A stretch of 64,000 nucleotides of DNA from Prochlorococcus sp. AG-347-E03 (GTDB taxonomy: Bacteria > Cyanobacteriota > Cyanobacteriia > PCC-6307 > Cyanobiaceae). A program made the translations under genes and the position numbers. The DNA lies in the NCBI GenBank assembly GCA_003279115.1, contig QCBG01000001.1, forward strand, positions 124,001 to 188,000, in the 5' to 3' direction. Positions within the stretch are counted from its first letter, which is position 1. Each line of letters begins with the position of its first letter. A model generated the notes under the pieces. That model was not told the DNA's origin. It ran no database searches and saw only the letters and a program-made list of their open reading frames with translations. Shown here piece by piece: positions 56,083 to 64,000 of the stretch.

Positions 56083-56194
56083 TTTTCGTAGAACTTATTT
56101 ACTAAACCTATATAAAAAGATCAAAATCTGCAAAAATCACAATAAGCTTAAGTATTACAATTGAATAAGTCAAAAGCTGTTAAATCTTATTTTT

Positions 56195-56237
56195 GTATCA
56201 ATAGCAACATTCATGGTGTCGGTTGAAAGGGTTATAT
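56195..56237 (+). promoter_or_regulatory. Possible NtcA-type promoter upstream of the glnB unit
   Basis: GTA-N8-AAC at 56195-56208 differs in one base from the NtcA consensus GTA-N8-TAC. A TTATAT follows after 23 bp, the usual distance of an NtcA site from the -10. It would drive the 81-aa gene and glnB under nitrogen limitation. Cyanobacterial glnB is known to be an NtcA target. Confidence 0.4.
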
Positions 56238-56260
56238 GTGTTTAGTTCAATGAAAAATTA

Positions 56261-56506
56261 ATGGACATTTGTTTGATAACTATCGATAACCACCAAAATA
56301 AATCTCTTCAACCAAAAACAGCAATTGGAATGTTATGGCTTCAAACACACTTTGAGAATGATAAGTGGGAAGCCTTGTCAAATAGTACAGTAATAATTTC
56401 TGAAGAAAATTCCCAATTATTAATTGAAGACGCCACTAATGCAGGCCTAAATATTAAATGTTTTTCCGATATTTCAATGTTGGATGTTTTCCCAAAAAAC
56501 AATTAA
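56261..56506 (+). CDS. Conserved hypothetical protein, 81 aa
   Basis: A small alpha/beta-looking protein: MDICLITIDNHQNKSLQPKT, then MLWLQTHFENDKWEAL and IISEENSQLLIEDATNAGLN. Twenty-four bases before glnB on the same strand, so probably co-transcribed. Its role in nitrogen control is a context guess. Confidence 0.65.
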   Translation: MDICLITIDNHQNKSLQPKTAIGMLWLQTHFENDKWEALSNSTVIISEENSQLLIEDATNAGLNIKCFSDISMLDVFPKNN

Positions 56507-56869
<363 letters not shown>

Positions 56870-56870
56870 T

Positions 56871-57683
56871 TCAAAGAGTTTCTTTTACTAAATTTTGTAT
56901 ATATTCACTATTAATACCTCTATTTGATTGACTTCCTAATGTCATCCAAGCTAGATATTCATGATTTCCAGCAGGACCTACTAGTGGAGAAGCTATCAAA
57001 TTCTTTATATTCCATTCGAAATTCTTAGCACCATTAATAACAGACTCTATAGCCTCAGTATGGAATTTAGGATTGCGAACAACGCCTCCTTTACTGACTT
57101 TATCTTTTCCCACCTCAAATTGAGGTTTAATTAAAAATATTCCCTCAATACATTCACCCTCTAATAAATTACCAATAGATTTAAAAACTAACTTTAATGA
57201 TATAAAAGACAAATCAGCAACCACAAAATTTGGTAATCCATTACTTCTAGATAAAAGATCATTAGGTTTTAAATTTCGAATATTAGTTCGTTCAAAAAGT
57301 ATGACTTTTGGATTATTTCTAATCTTCCATGCGGTCTGTCCATAACCAACATCAATCCCATAAACTAACCTTGCACCTTGTTGCAATAAACAATCAGTAA
57401 ATCCCCCAGTAGATATTCCTGCGTCAATACATATTTTATCTTTTACTTTAATTTCAAATCTTTTAAATGCCTCCAATAATTTTTCGCCTCCCCTTGAAAC
57501 AAACATAGGTTCGGAATCAATAAAAAATTCTGATCCAATTAATACTTGTTGGCCTGGTTTATCTAATACTTTTCCATTAACATCTCTAACCTTGCCCGCA
57601 AGAATTAAACCTTGGGCTTTTTGACGAGTTTCACATAAACCTTTATTTAGAAGATAAAGATCTAATCTACTTTTTTTAATCAT
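56871..57683 (-). CDS. tlyA: TlyA-family rRNA 2'-O-methyltransferase
   Basis: An N-terminal S4 RNA-binding domain (SRLDLYLLNKGLCETRQKAQ, about 4-60) and an FtsJ-like methyltransferase domain with GGEKLLEAF and DAGISTGGFTDCLLQ (SAM site). 270 residues. Often called haemolysin A; the family methylates 16S and 23S rRNA. Convergent with glnB (1 bp between stops). Confidence 0.9.
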   Translation of the reverse strand: MIKKSRLDLYLLNKGLCETRQKAQGLILAGKVRDVNGKVLDKPGQQVLIGSEFFIDSEPMFVSRGGEKLLEAFKRFEIKVKDKICIDAGISTGGFTDCLLQQGARLVYGIDVGYGQTAWKIRNNPKVILFERTNIRNLKPNDLLSRSNGLPNFVVADLSFISLKLVFKSIGNLLEGECIEGIFLIKPQFEVGKDKVSKGGVVRNPKFHTEAIESVINGAKNFEWNIKNLIASPLVGPAGNHEYLAWMTLGSQSNRGINSEYIQNLVKETL

Positions 57684-57964
57684 CTATTCATCAATAAAAA
57701 AAGACTTAATAATGAACTTCTACAAGATTAAGATCCAAATTCTTTAATACCTTTTAATTTTAAATTAGAACTTAAAAATTACCCATAATTAACGAAGGCA
57801 ATAAGTACAAAATTTTAATATAAAAGCTTTCGTTATTAGCCAGAAAAATGTTACATAAGAAAATAATAATCAGGCAAATATGTTCAATGGCAAGTACATC
57901 TTATAGGTATAGGGCAATAATTCGATTTTAGTTATAAAGTTTAAATGGATGATTAATAAAAATT

Positions 57965-59260
57965 GTGATCGAGCGTTACACATTACCCGAAATGGGGAAA
58001 ATCTGGACTGAAAGCGCAAAATTCCAGAGTTGGCTTAAGGTTGAAATAGCTGCATGTGAAGCAAATTTTTCCCTAGGGAAAATTCCTGAGGATGCCATGA
58101 AAGAAATACGTTTAAATGCAAAGTTTGATGAATCTAGAATTACAGAAATTGAGAAAGAAGTTAAACATGATGTCATAGCTTTTCTTACAAGCGTTAATGA
58201 ATTTGTAGGAGACTCTGGAAGATACATACATGTTGGCATGACAAGTAGTGATGTACTTGATACTGGCTTATCTCTTCAGTTAAAAGATTCTTGCGAATTG
58301 TTACTAGAAGAAATTGAGAACCTAGAAAATGAAGTCAGATTATTAGCAAGGAAGCATAAAAATACATTAATGATTGGCAGATCTCATGCAATTCATGGGG
58401 AGCCTATTTCCTTTGGTTTTAAACTTGCTGGATGGTTAGCAGAAATAATAAGGAACAAAAAAAGATTGCTAACACTGAAAGAATCTGTAGCTATTGGACA
58501 AATAAGTGGTGCAATGGGAACTTACGCTAATACGAATCCCAAAGTAGAACAAATAACTTGTGATTTACTCGGCTTAAAACCAGATACAGCAAGTACGCAG
58601 GTTATATCCCGAGACAGACATGCAGAATATGTGCAAACTATTGCACTAGTTGGTGCTTCTTTAGATAGATTCGCTACTGAAATAAGAAATTTACAACGAA
58701 CAGATGTTTTAGAAGTTGAGGAGGGCTTTACAAAAGGGCAAAAAGGAAGTTCTGCCATGCCTCATAAAAGAAATCCTATTAGAAGTGAAAGAGTAAGCGG
58801 TCTAGCAAGAATTTTGAGGAGTTACGTCTTAACAGCACTGGAAAATGTTCCACTCTGGCACGAAAGAGATATAAGCCATAGTTCTAATGAACGTATCATG
58901 TTACCTGACGTATCAATCTGTTTGCATTTTATGCTCAGAGAAATGAAAGATATAGTAAGCAATTTAGGAGTTTATCCAAAAAATATGCTCAAAAATTTAA
59001 ATATATATGGTGGTGTAATCTTTAGTCAGAAAGTTTTACTTTTACTTGTAGAAAAGGGCATGTCTAGAGAAAAAGCTTATAGCTTAGTACAAAAAAATGC
59101 GCATCAGGCCTGGAATACTGAAAATGGGAATTTTAAACAAAATATAGAGAAAGATAATGAAATAATGGATTTTATTGATAAAAGTGACTTGGAAGAATGT
59201 TTTAATCCTTCCATTCATCTCAATAATTTAAGTGTAATATGGGAGAAGTTAGGTATCTAG
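57965..59260 (+). CDS. purB: Adenylosuccinate lyase
   Basis: A fumarase/aspartase-superfamily protein of 431 residues starting at a GTG. Conserved TSSDVLDT (about 92-99), GRSHAIHGEP and the signature SSAMPHKRNP (about 262-271) are present. It acts twice in purine synthesis. The 281-bp interval upstream contains no gene. The next gene, fumC, is from the same superfamily. Confidence 0.95.
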   Translation: MIERYTLPEMGKIWTESAKFQSWLKVEIAACEANFSLGKIPEDAMKEIRLNAKFDESRITEIEKEVKHDVIAFLTSVNEFVGDSGRYIHVGMTSSDVLDTGLSLQLKDSCELLLEEIENLENEVRLLARKHKNTLMIGRSHAIHGEPISFGFKLAGWLAEIIRNKKRLLTLKESVAIGQISGAMGTYANTNPKVEQITCDLLGLKPDTASTQVISRDRHAEYVQTIALVGASLDRFATEIRNLQRTDVLEVEEGFTKGQKGSSAMPHKRNPIRSERVSGLARILRSYVLTALENVPLWHERDISHSSNERIMLPDVSICLHFMLREMKDIVSNLGVYPKNMLKNLNIYGGVIFSQKVLLLLVEKGMSREKAYSLVQKNAHQAWNTENGNFKQNIEKDNEIMDFIDKSDLEECFNPSIHLNNLSVIWEKLGI

Positions 59261-59308
59261 GATTACTGAAAACCTTATCTAAGTTAAACCAGTGTTTTCA
59301 GAAGAATA

Positions 59309-60694
59309 ATGACAAAAAACTTTAGGATTGAAAAAGATAGTATGGGAACAATAGAGGTTCCCATGGAAGCTTTGTGGGGTGCTCAAACACAAAGATCAAT
59401 TATAAATTTTTCTATTGGAGAAGAATTAATTCCAATTGAGTTAATTTATTCACTCACCCTAATAAAAAAAGCTGCTTCAATTGCGAATTTCAATTTAGGC
59501 TTAATAGATGAAAGGAAAAAAGATTTGATCGTTGAAGCATGTACGGAAATACTTGATGGGCTTCACGATTCACATTTTCCTTTAAAGGTTTGGCAAACAG
59601 GTAGTGGCACGCAAACAAATATGAATGTTAATGAGGTAATTTCGAATATTGCAGCTTTAAAAACTAATTCAGAGCTTGGCAGTCATCAACCAATACATCC
59701 GAATGATGATGTAAATAAATCTCAGTCAACTAATGACACTTTTCCTGCTGCTATTCAAATATCTGTTGTTAATGAAATTATCAAAAACTTAGTTCCAACG
59801 ATCAAAGAACTTACTAAGATCCTTGATAAAAAAAGTGAAGAATGGAAAGACCTTATAAAGATAGGAAGAACCCATTTTCAAGATGCAGTGCCCCTTACTC
59901 TTGGGCAAGAAATATCAGGATGGTCAGAGCAACTTAAAGATGCTGAAAATGCGATTATTTTAAGTCTGGATGAATTGTATTTCTTACCTCTTGGAGGTAC
60001 TGCAGTAGGTACAGGTATTAATTGTCCAAATGGATTTTGTGAAGAGTCTATAAAATCAATTTCCGAAGACACTAACCTAATATTCTATAAATCAAAAAAT
60101 AATTTTTCTATTATGGCCTCGCATGATCGTCTAGCTCAAGTAATGAGTCAAATAAAAATATTAGCAGGGGCATTATTTAAAATTTCAAATGATATAAAAA
60201 TTCTATCTTCCGGACCAAGATCAGGAATATATGAATTAATTATCCCTAAAAATGAACCTGGAAGTTCTATTATGCCAGGTAAAGTGAATCCGACTCAATG
60301 CGAAGCCTTATCAATGGTTTGTACTCAGATAATGGGTTTTGAATATGCAGTTTCAATTGCAAATTCTAGCGGCACTTTACAGATGAATGAATATAAGCCT
60401 CTTATTGGATTTAATATTCTTACAAGTTTAAAATTACTTAAAAATGCAATAGACAACTTCAGAATAAAATTAGTTGATGGGATGGAACCTAATCAAAAGA
60501 AAATTAAGTTAAATTTAGAAAGTTCACTAATGTTGGTTACAGCTATAGTGCCAAAAGTTGGTTATGAAAAAGCAGCTGAAATTGCAAACCTTGCTTTCAA
60601 AGAATCATTAAATTTAAAAGAAGCAACACTTAAATTAGGTTATTTAAACGAAGATGAATTTGATGAAGCCATGAATATTAATTCAATGATTTGA
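59309..60694 (+). CDS. fumC: Class II fumarase
   Basis: 461 residues with GSGTQTNMNVNEV, HPNDDVNKSQSTND and the signature GSSIMPGKVNPTQCE. It hydrates fumarate to malate. Lying just after purB, which releases fumarate, it can recycle that product. Convergent with the helicase gene. Confidence 0.95.
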   Translation: MTKNFRIEKDSMGTIEVPMEALWGAQTQRSIINFSIGEELIPIELIYSLTLIKKAASIANFNLGLIDERKKDLIVEACTEILDGLHDSHFPLKVWQTGSGTQTNMNVNEVISNIAALKTNSELGSHQPIHPNDDVNKSQSTNDTFPAAIQISVVNEIIKNLVPTIKELTKILDKKSEEWKDLIKIGRTHFQDAVPLTLGQEISGWSEQLKDAENAIILSLDELYFLPLGGTAVGTGINCPNGFCEESIKSISEDTNLIFYKSKNNFSIMASHDRLAQVMSQIKILAGALFKISNDIKILSSGPRSGIYELIIPKNEPGSSIMPGKVNPTQCEALSMVCTQIMGFEYAVSIANSSGTLQMNEYKPLIGFNILTSLKLLKNAIDNFRIKLVDGMEPNQKKIKLNLESSLMLVTAIVPKVGYEKAAEIANLAFKESLNLKEATLKLGYLNEDEFDEAMNINSMI

Positions 60695-60703
60695 TTGAAA
60701 AAT

Positions 60704-63430
60704 TTAAGAATTATTGTCAATTCTTTTTGTTGCAGGATTAATATCTTCAGAGACTTTTATAAGATCATTAGATTCAGCAATAGGGAACCGGTTAATAGCT
60801 TTTAAAGCTAGCTTTGCTTTGCTTTTTAATTTATTACTAACACCAATACAGTATTGCACTTGAGAAAGGACATCAATTGATCTTCTAATAATCCTTACTA
60901 CATCTCCTTCGTCTAGTGAAGTATTAAAAACCAAATCTTTCCATTTTTTTCCCCTCGCCCATTCAGAAATAATTCCAGTCAACTCTATTTCTAAATAGAT
61001 AGGAATTTCAAGATGAAACTTATTTTGTTGAAAAGAGACTAATTTTCTTAAGCCATCTAATTCATTAAAAACATCTATTACCTCTAAACAAGGCTTGAAA
61101 TTACACCAAAGATTCGGCCTCCTTACATCAACACATATAGCTTGAATAATTGCAGCTAAGTCAGGAGGATCTAAATCATCTAAATAACCACTGGCTAAAA
61201 CAAGACCAATCCATAATTCATTTTCACCTCTTATTGCACCAACTGTTTGTCCAACTTCCGTCAATTCCAAATCATTTAAACATCCAAAGTGACTCAAAAT
61301 TTTAATCAAATCAGTAAAAGTTCTCCAGTTATGATTTTCTTTATCCTCAAGAAGTTTTTTTCTCGTATTTATTTCTTGTTCAATATCAACAATTCTTTTT
61401 CTATATTTCTTTAATTTCCTGGAGTCTCCAAATCTATGTGCGGGATGATCAGTGACTGTTTCTTCTAAATTATTAATTTGTTGCTGTTGTGCCAAAACTT
61501 CAGTCGTCAGATCATATTGTGGAGTTTGTAAATCATTTTTTTTAGAAGCTTCCAAAATTCTTTCTGCAAAACACTGCGAAATATCATCTCCCCTAACAAC
61601 CTCCCCAGAAAAATGCATCTTTGGGACTACAAGCCCTAAGACTTCAATTGCATCCAAATCATTAAAAATACTAACTATGTATGAGGGTTTTATTAGAATA
61701 AATAAATTATCAATTGTCAAACACAACAAACTCTTTATTTTTTGAGATTCATATATCTTCGTACAAATTAATGCTGGAACAATTTTTCTTTTAATTTGAG
61801 GAGCTTTGATTGAAATTAAGCTTCCATCCTTAATATATGGAAGTGCATTAGTGATCTCATCTGATAATTTTTCTGCCGCTTGTTTTTCTAAAATTTTCAA
61901 GAGTCTTCTCTCTTCTTTTAGACGATTTTTTAACTTTTCGTAGGCATCAAAATCTTTCCATGAAACGTTAGATGTAATTTTTTTTAATTCAATTAAATCC
62001 TTATCTAAATTTTCAAGAATTGAATTTTCATCTGAGGATTCACCTAAATATAAAAAACTACCAAAACTTCTTTTAATTAATTCTCTAGACTTCTCTAAAG
62101 TATAACTTTGTAAAAGATTTAGTACCATTCCATAACTAGGAGTGAATTGACTCTCTAAAGAATTTGGTTTGCTAATAGCCAGTGCACTTGCTTCTTTTGC
62201 ACCTTCGAATCTTGTTTGTAATGTAACAACATATCCTTGTGTATCTTTTCCTCTTCTTCCAGCTCTTCCTGACATTTGCAAAAATTCACTGCTAAATAAC
62301 AATCTATGTCCATCTTCTGTCCTTTTTGATAAAGAAGAAATAACAGTGGTTCTTGCAGGCATATTAATTCCTGCAGCTAGAGTTTCAGTTGCAAAAACAA
62401 CTTTTATCAAACCTTGCTGAAATAATTCCTCAACCAATTCTTTCCATGCAGGCAATAATCCAGCATGATGAGATGCAATACCGCGTTTTAAAGCCTCGCA
62501 TTGAGATTTATCTTTAATTGCTTCTTGATTATTTTTAAGATAAACATCTAATTTTTGGGATATAATTTTTGCTTCTGAATAACTTACTAAAGTTAAATCT
62601 TTTATATTCTCAATAGCCTTGTCACATCCTCTTCTACTAAAAATAAAATAAATAGCTGGCAACATATTTCTTTCTGCTAGTTTCGAGATTACAAAGCTAA
62701 TTGTGGGAGACTTAGGTTGCATTATCCTTCCCACTTTTCCTCTCTTTTTCTGGCCTTTAGGAGCTCTCCAAATCTTACAGTTTGGATGAATCCCATTACC
62801 CTTATTATTCAAAAGTGGATGGAGGCCTTTAAAACTACAAAAAATAAAATCAAGTGGGACTGGTCTCTTATCACTATTAATTAATACTGTAGGTCCATGA
62901 ACTTTTTCTATCCAATTTTGTAGTTGATCTGCATTAGCTATTGTTGCTGATAAAGCTATTATTTGAGTTCTAGTAGGGCAATGGATTATGGTTTCCTCCC
63001 AAACCGTTCCTCTTTGCGGGTCATTCATGTAATGACATTCATCAAGAATCACAGATTCTAAATTTTCTAAGGGATCATCTAATTCATCAAATTCGCCATA
63101 AAGCATGTTCCTAAAAATCTCAGTCGTCATTACTAAGATTGGTGCTTCTCTATTTATACTTATATCGCCAGTTAAAAGACCAACTTTTTTCTCGCCATAT
63201 TGATTAGCAAAATCTCTAAACTTTTGGTTTGATAGGGCCTTTAAAGGTGTTGTATAAAAAACTCTGCTGTCATGAGATAGTCCTCTATAAATAGCAAATT
63301 CACCTATCAATGTTTTACCCGACCCTGTTGGTGCAGTTAAAACAACTGAATTTCCGCTATTAATAGCTCTTATTGCTTCTAATTGGAAATCATCTAGCGG
63401 AAAGGGGAAATATTCCTCTAAATTAAGCAA
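60704..63430 (-). CDS. Ski2/Mtr4-like DExH RNA helicase, 908 aa
   Basis: Two RecA-like domains: Walker A APTGSGKTLIGEFA (about 34-47), DECH in VILDECHYMNDPQRG, SAT in ALSATIANA, and motif VI QMSGRAGRRGKDTQG. The C-terminal third contains a DSHCT-type region ending in a helical bundle. The family unwinds RNA and, in eukaryotes, feeds the exosome. In cyanobacteria the precise role is unclear. The start lies at 63430, divergent from bioF. Confidence 0.9.
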   Translation of the reverse strand: MLNLEEYFPFPLDDFQLEAIRAINSGNSVVLTAPTGSGKTLIGEFAIYRGLSHDSRVFYTTPLKALSNQKFRDFANQYGEKKVGLLTGDISINREAPILVMTTEIFRNMLYGEFDELDDPLENLESVILDECHYMNDPQRGTVWEETIIHCPTRTQIIALSATIANADQLQNWIEKVHGPTVLINSDKRPVPLDFIFCSFKGLHPLLNNKGNGIHPNCKIWRAPKGQKKRGKVGRIMQPKSPTISFVISKLAERNMLPAIYFIFSRRGCDKAIENIKDLTLVSYSEAKIISQKLDVYLKNNQEAIKDKSQCEALKRGIASHHAGLLPAWKELVEELFQQGLIKVVFATETLAAGINMPARTTVISSLSKRTEDGHRLLFSSEFLQMSGRAGRRGKDTQGYVVTLQTRFEGAKEASALAISKPNSLESQFTPSYGMVLNLLQSYTLEKSRELIKRSFGSFLYLGESSDENSILENLDKDLIELKKITSNVSWKDFDAYEKLKNRLKEERRLLKILEKQAAEKLSDEITNALPYIKDGSLISIKAPQIKRKIVPALICTKIYESQKIKSLLCLTIDNLFILIKPSYIVSIFNDLDAIEVLGLVVPKMHFSGEVVRGDDISQCFAERILEASKKNDLQTPQYDLTTEVLAQQQQINNLEETVTDHPAHRFGDSRKLKKYRKRIVDIEQEINTRKKLLEDKENHNWRTFTDLIKILSHFGCLNDLELTEVGQTVGAIRGENELWIGLVLASGYLDDLDPPDLAAIIQAICVDVRRPNLWCNFKPCLEVIDVFNELDGLRKLVSFQQNKFHLEIPIYLEIELTGIISEWARGKKWKDLVFNTSLDEGDVVRIIRRSIDVLSQVQYCIGVSNKLKSKAKLALKAINRFPIAESNDLIKVSEDINPATKRIDNNS

Positions 63431-63569
63431 TAATTGTGATTGAAGAGAGGATGAGTTAACTTCTTAATATATGATCTATATAGATATTAATAAACAAAAA
63501 ATACCTTGCAAACTTTAATAGTAAATCTAAATCTTTTTAATTAAATCCACTATATTTTATTTTGCCAAA

Positions 63570-64000
63570 ATGAAAAAAGTAAAAATTCCAAAAAATAGAA
63601 TCCGTAAATTAAAAACATTTTCTTTAGGTAAAAAATCATTCGAACTTCTCAGCTTAAATTCGCAAAATAAAAAACTTATAGACTTATGCAGTAATGATTA
63701 TTTTGGATTAAGTAGGGACAAGGATTTAATAAAAGCTGCTTACGAAATAAGCTTGTTAGAAGGTATTGGTTCAGGAAGCTCAAGGTTTATTACAGGTTCG
63801 AGACCAATACATAAATTATTAGAAACAGAACTTGCCAAGTGGCTTGATCAAGATAAAGTATTACTTTTCCCAAGCGGATTTCAAGCAAATATAGCCGCTA
63901 TCCAAGCTTTAGCAAACAGAAATAGTATCGTAATAGCAGATAAATTGATCCATAACTCTTTATTGGTTGGAGTCAAAGCTGCTCAAGCAAAACTGGTTCG
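63570..64000 (+). CDS. bioF: 8-amino-7-oxononanoate synthase, partial (5' end)
   Basis: 143 residues of a PLP-dependent alpha-oxoamine synthase are present: LCSNDYFGLS (about 41-50), GIGSGSSRFITGSRPIHKLL and FPSGFQANIAA. It joins pimeloyl-ACP or -CoA with alanine in biotin synthesis. The PLP lysine lies beyond the window edge. Confidence 0.9.
   Translation, partial: MKKVKIPKNRIRKLKTFSLGKKSFELLSLNSQNKKLIDLCSNDYFGLSRDKDLIKAAYEISLLEGIGSGSSRFITGSRPIHKLLETELAKWLDQDKVLLFPSGFQANIAAIQALANRNSIVIADKLIHNSLLVGVKAAQAKLV

Overview
The window looks like the chromosome of a high-light-adapted Prochlorococcus. It is very AT-rich, carries several high-light-inducible protein (hli) genes, has the cyanobacterial ATP synthase arrangement (atp1-B-E-F'-F-H-A-G apart from atpD-C), and encodes PSRP-3/Ycf65, Ccs1/CcdA and an RpoZ without its own operon. 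The genus call rests on gene content and style, since no rRNA is present. No tRNA, CRISPR array, transposase or recombinase gene was seen.

Region 1 (1-16.6 kb) is an accessory, small-gene-rich stretch. It holds three hli genes, many membrane or Cys-rich peptides under 60 residues, an LptF/G-type permease, a frameshifted DUF1543 gene, a LOG-family protein, a DsrE-family protein, a dienelactone-hydrolase-like enzyme and an EF-hand / ECF sigma / membrane-protein operon.

Region 2 (16.6-28.1 kb) is the most unusual part. The 5' end of an EVE-domain gene occurs five times: four broken copies near 16.65, 20.48, 22.96 and 26.12 kb, and the intact gene at 28.03 kb. Each broken copy is followed, 59, 60, 59 or 70 bp after the shared core, by two direct copies of an 8-bp word with an 11-bp period. 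For three of the four intervals the same word, again doubled at 11 bp, lies about 66 bp before the next core. The words differ between intervals. The best reading is a tandem stack of small integrative elements that share one attachment core inside the EVE gene. Each element would carry its own arm-type integrase sites and supply a new promoter and N-terminus for the EVE gene. None encodes a recognisable recombinase, so they would need one in trans. Cargo includes a type IV pilin, membrane peptides, a secreted cupin, a five-gene operon of unknown function and three small genes, two of them secreted.

Region 3 (28.5-64 kb) is ordinary core genome: rpoZ, a divergent Hsp70, pyrR, gpmI, secG, groESL, all ATP synthase genes, a PSRP-3 ribosomal protein, pepP, nadD-nadE, a ferredoxin, ftsW, ccdA-ccs1, queF, glnB, tlyA, purB, fumC, a DExH helicase and the start of bioF. 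Points of note are two perfect cyanobacterial DnaA boxes at 28.95-29.00 kb, alternative hairpins between atpB and atpE, and a PII protein with Phe at position 51.
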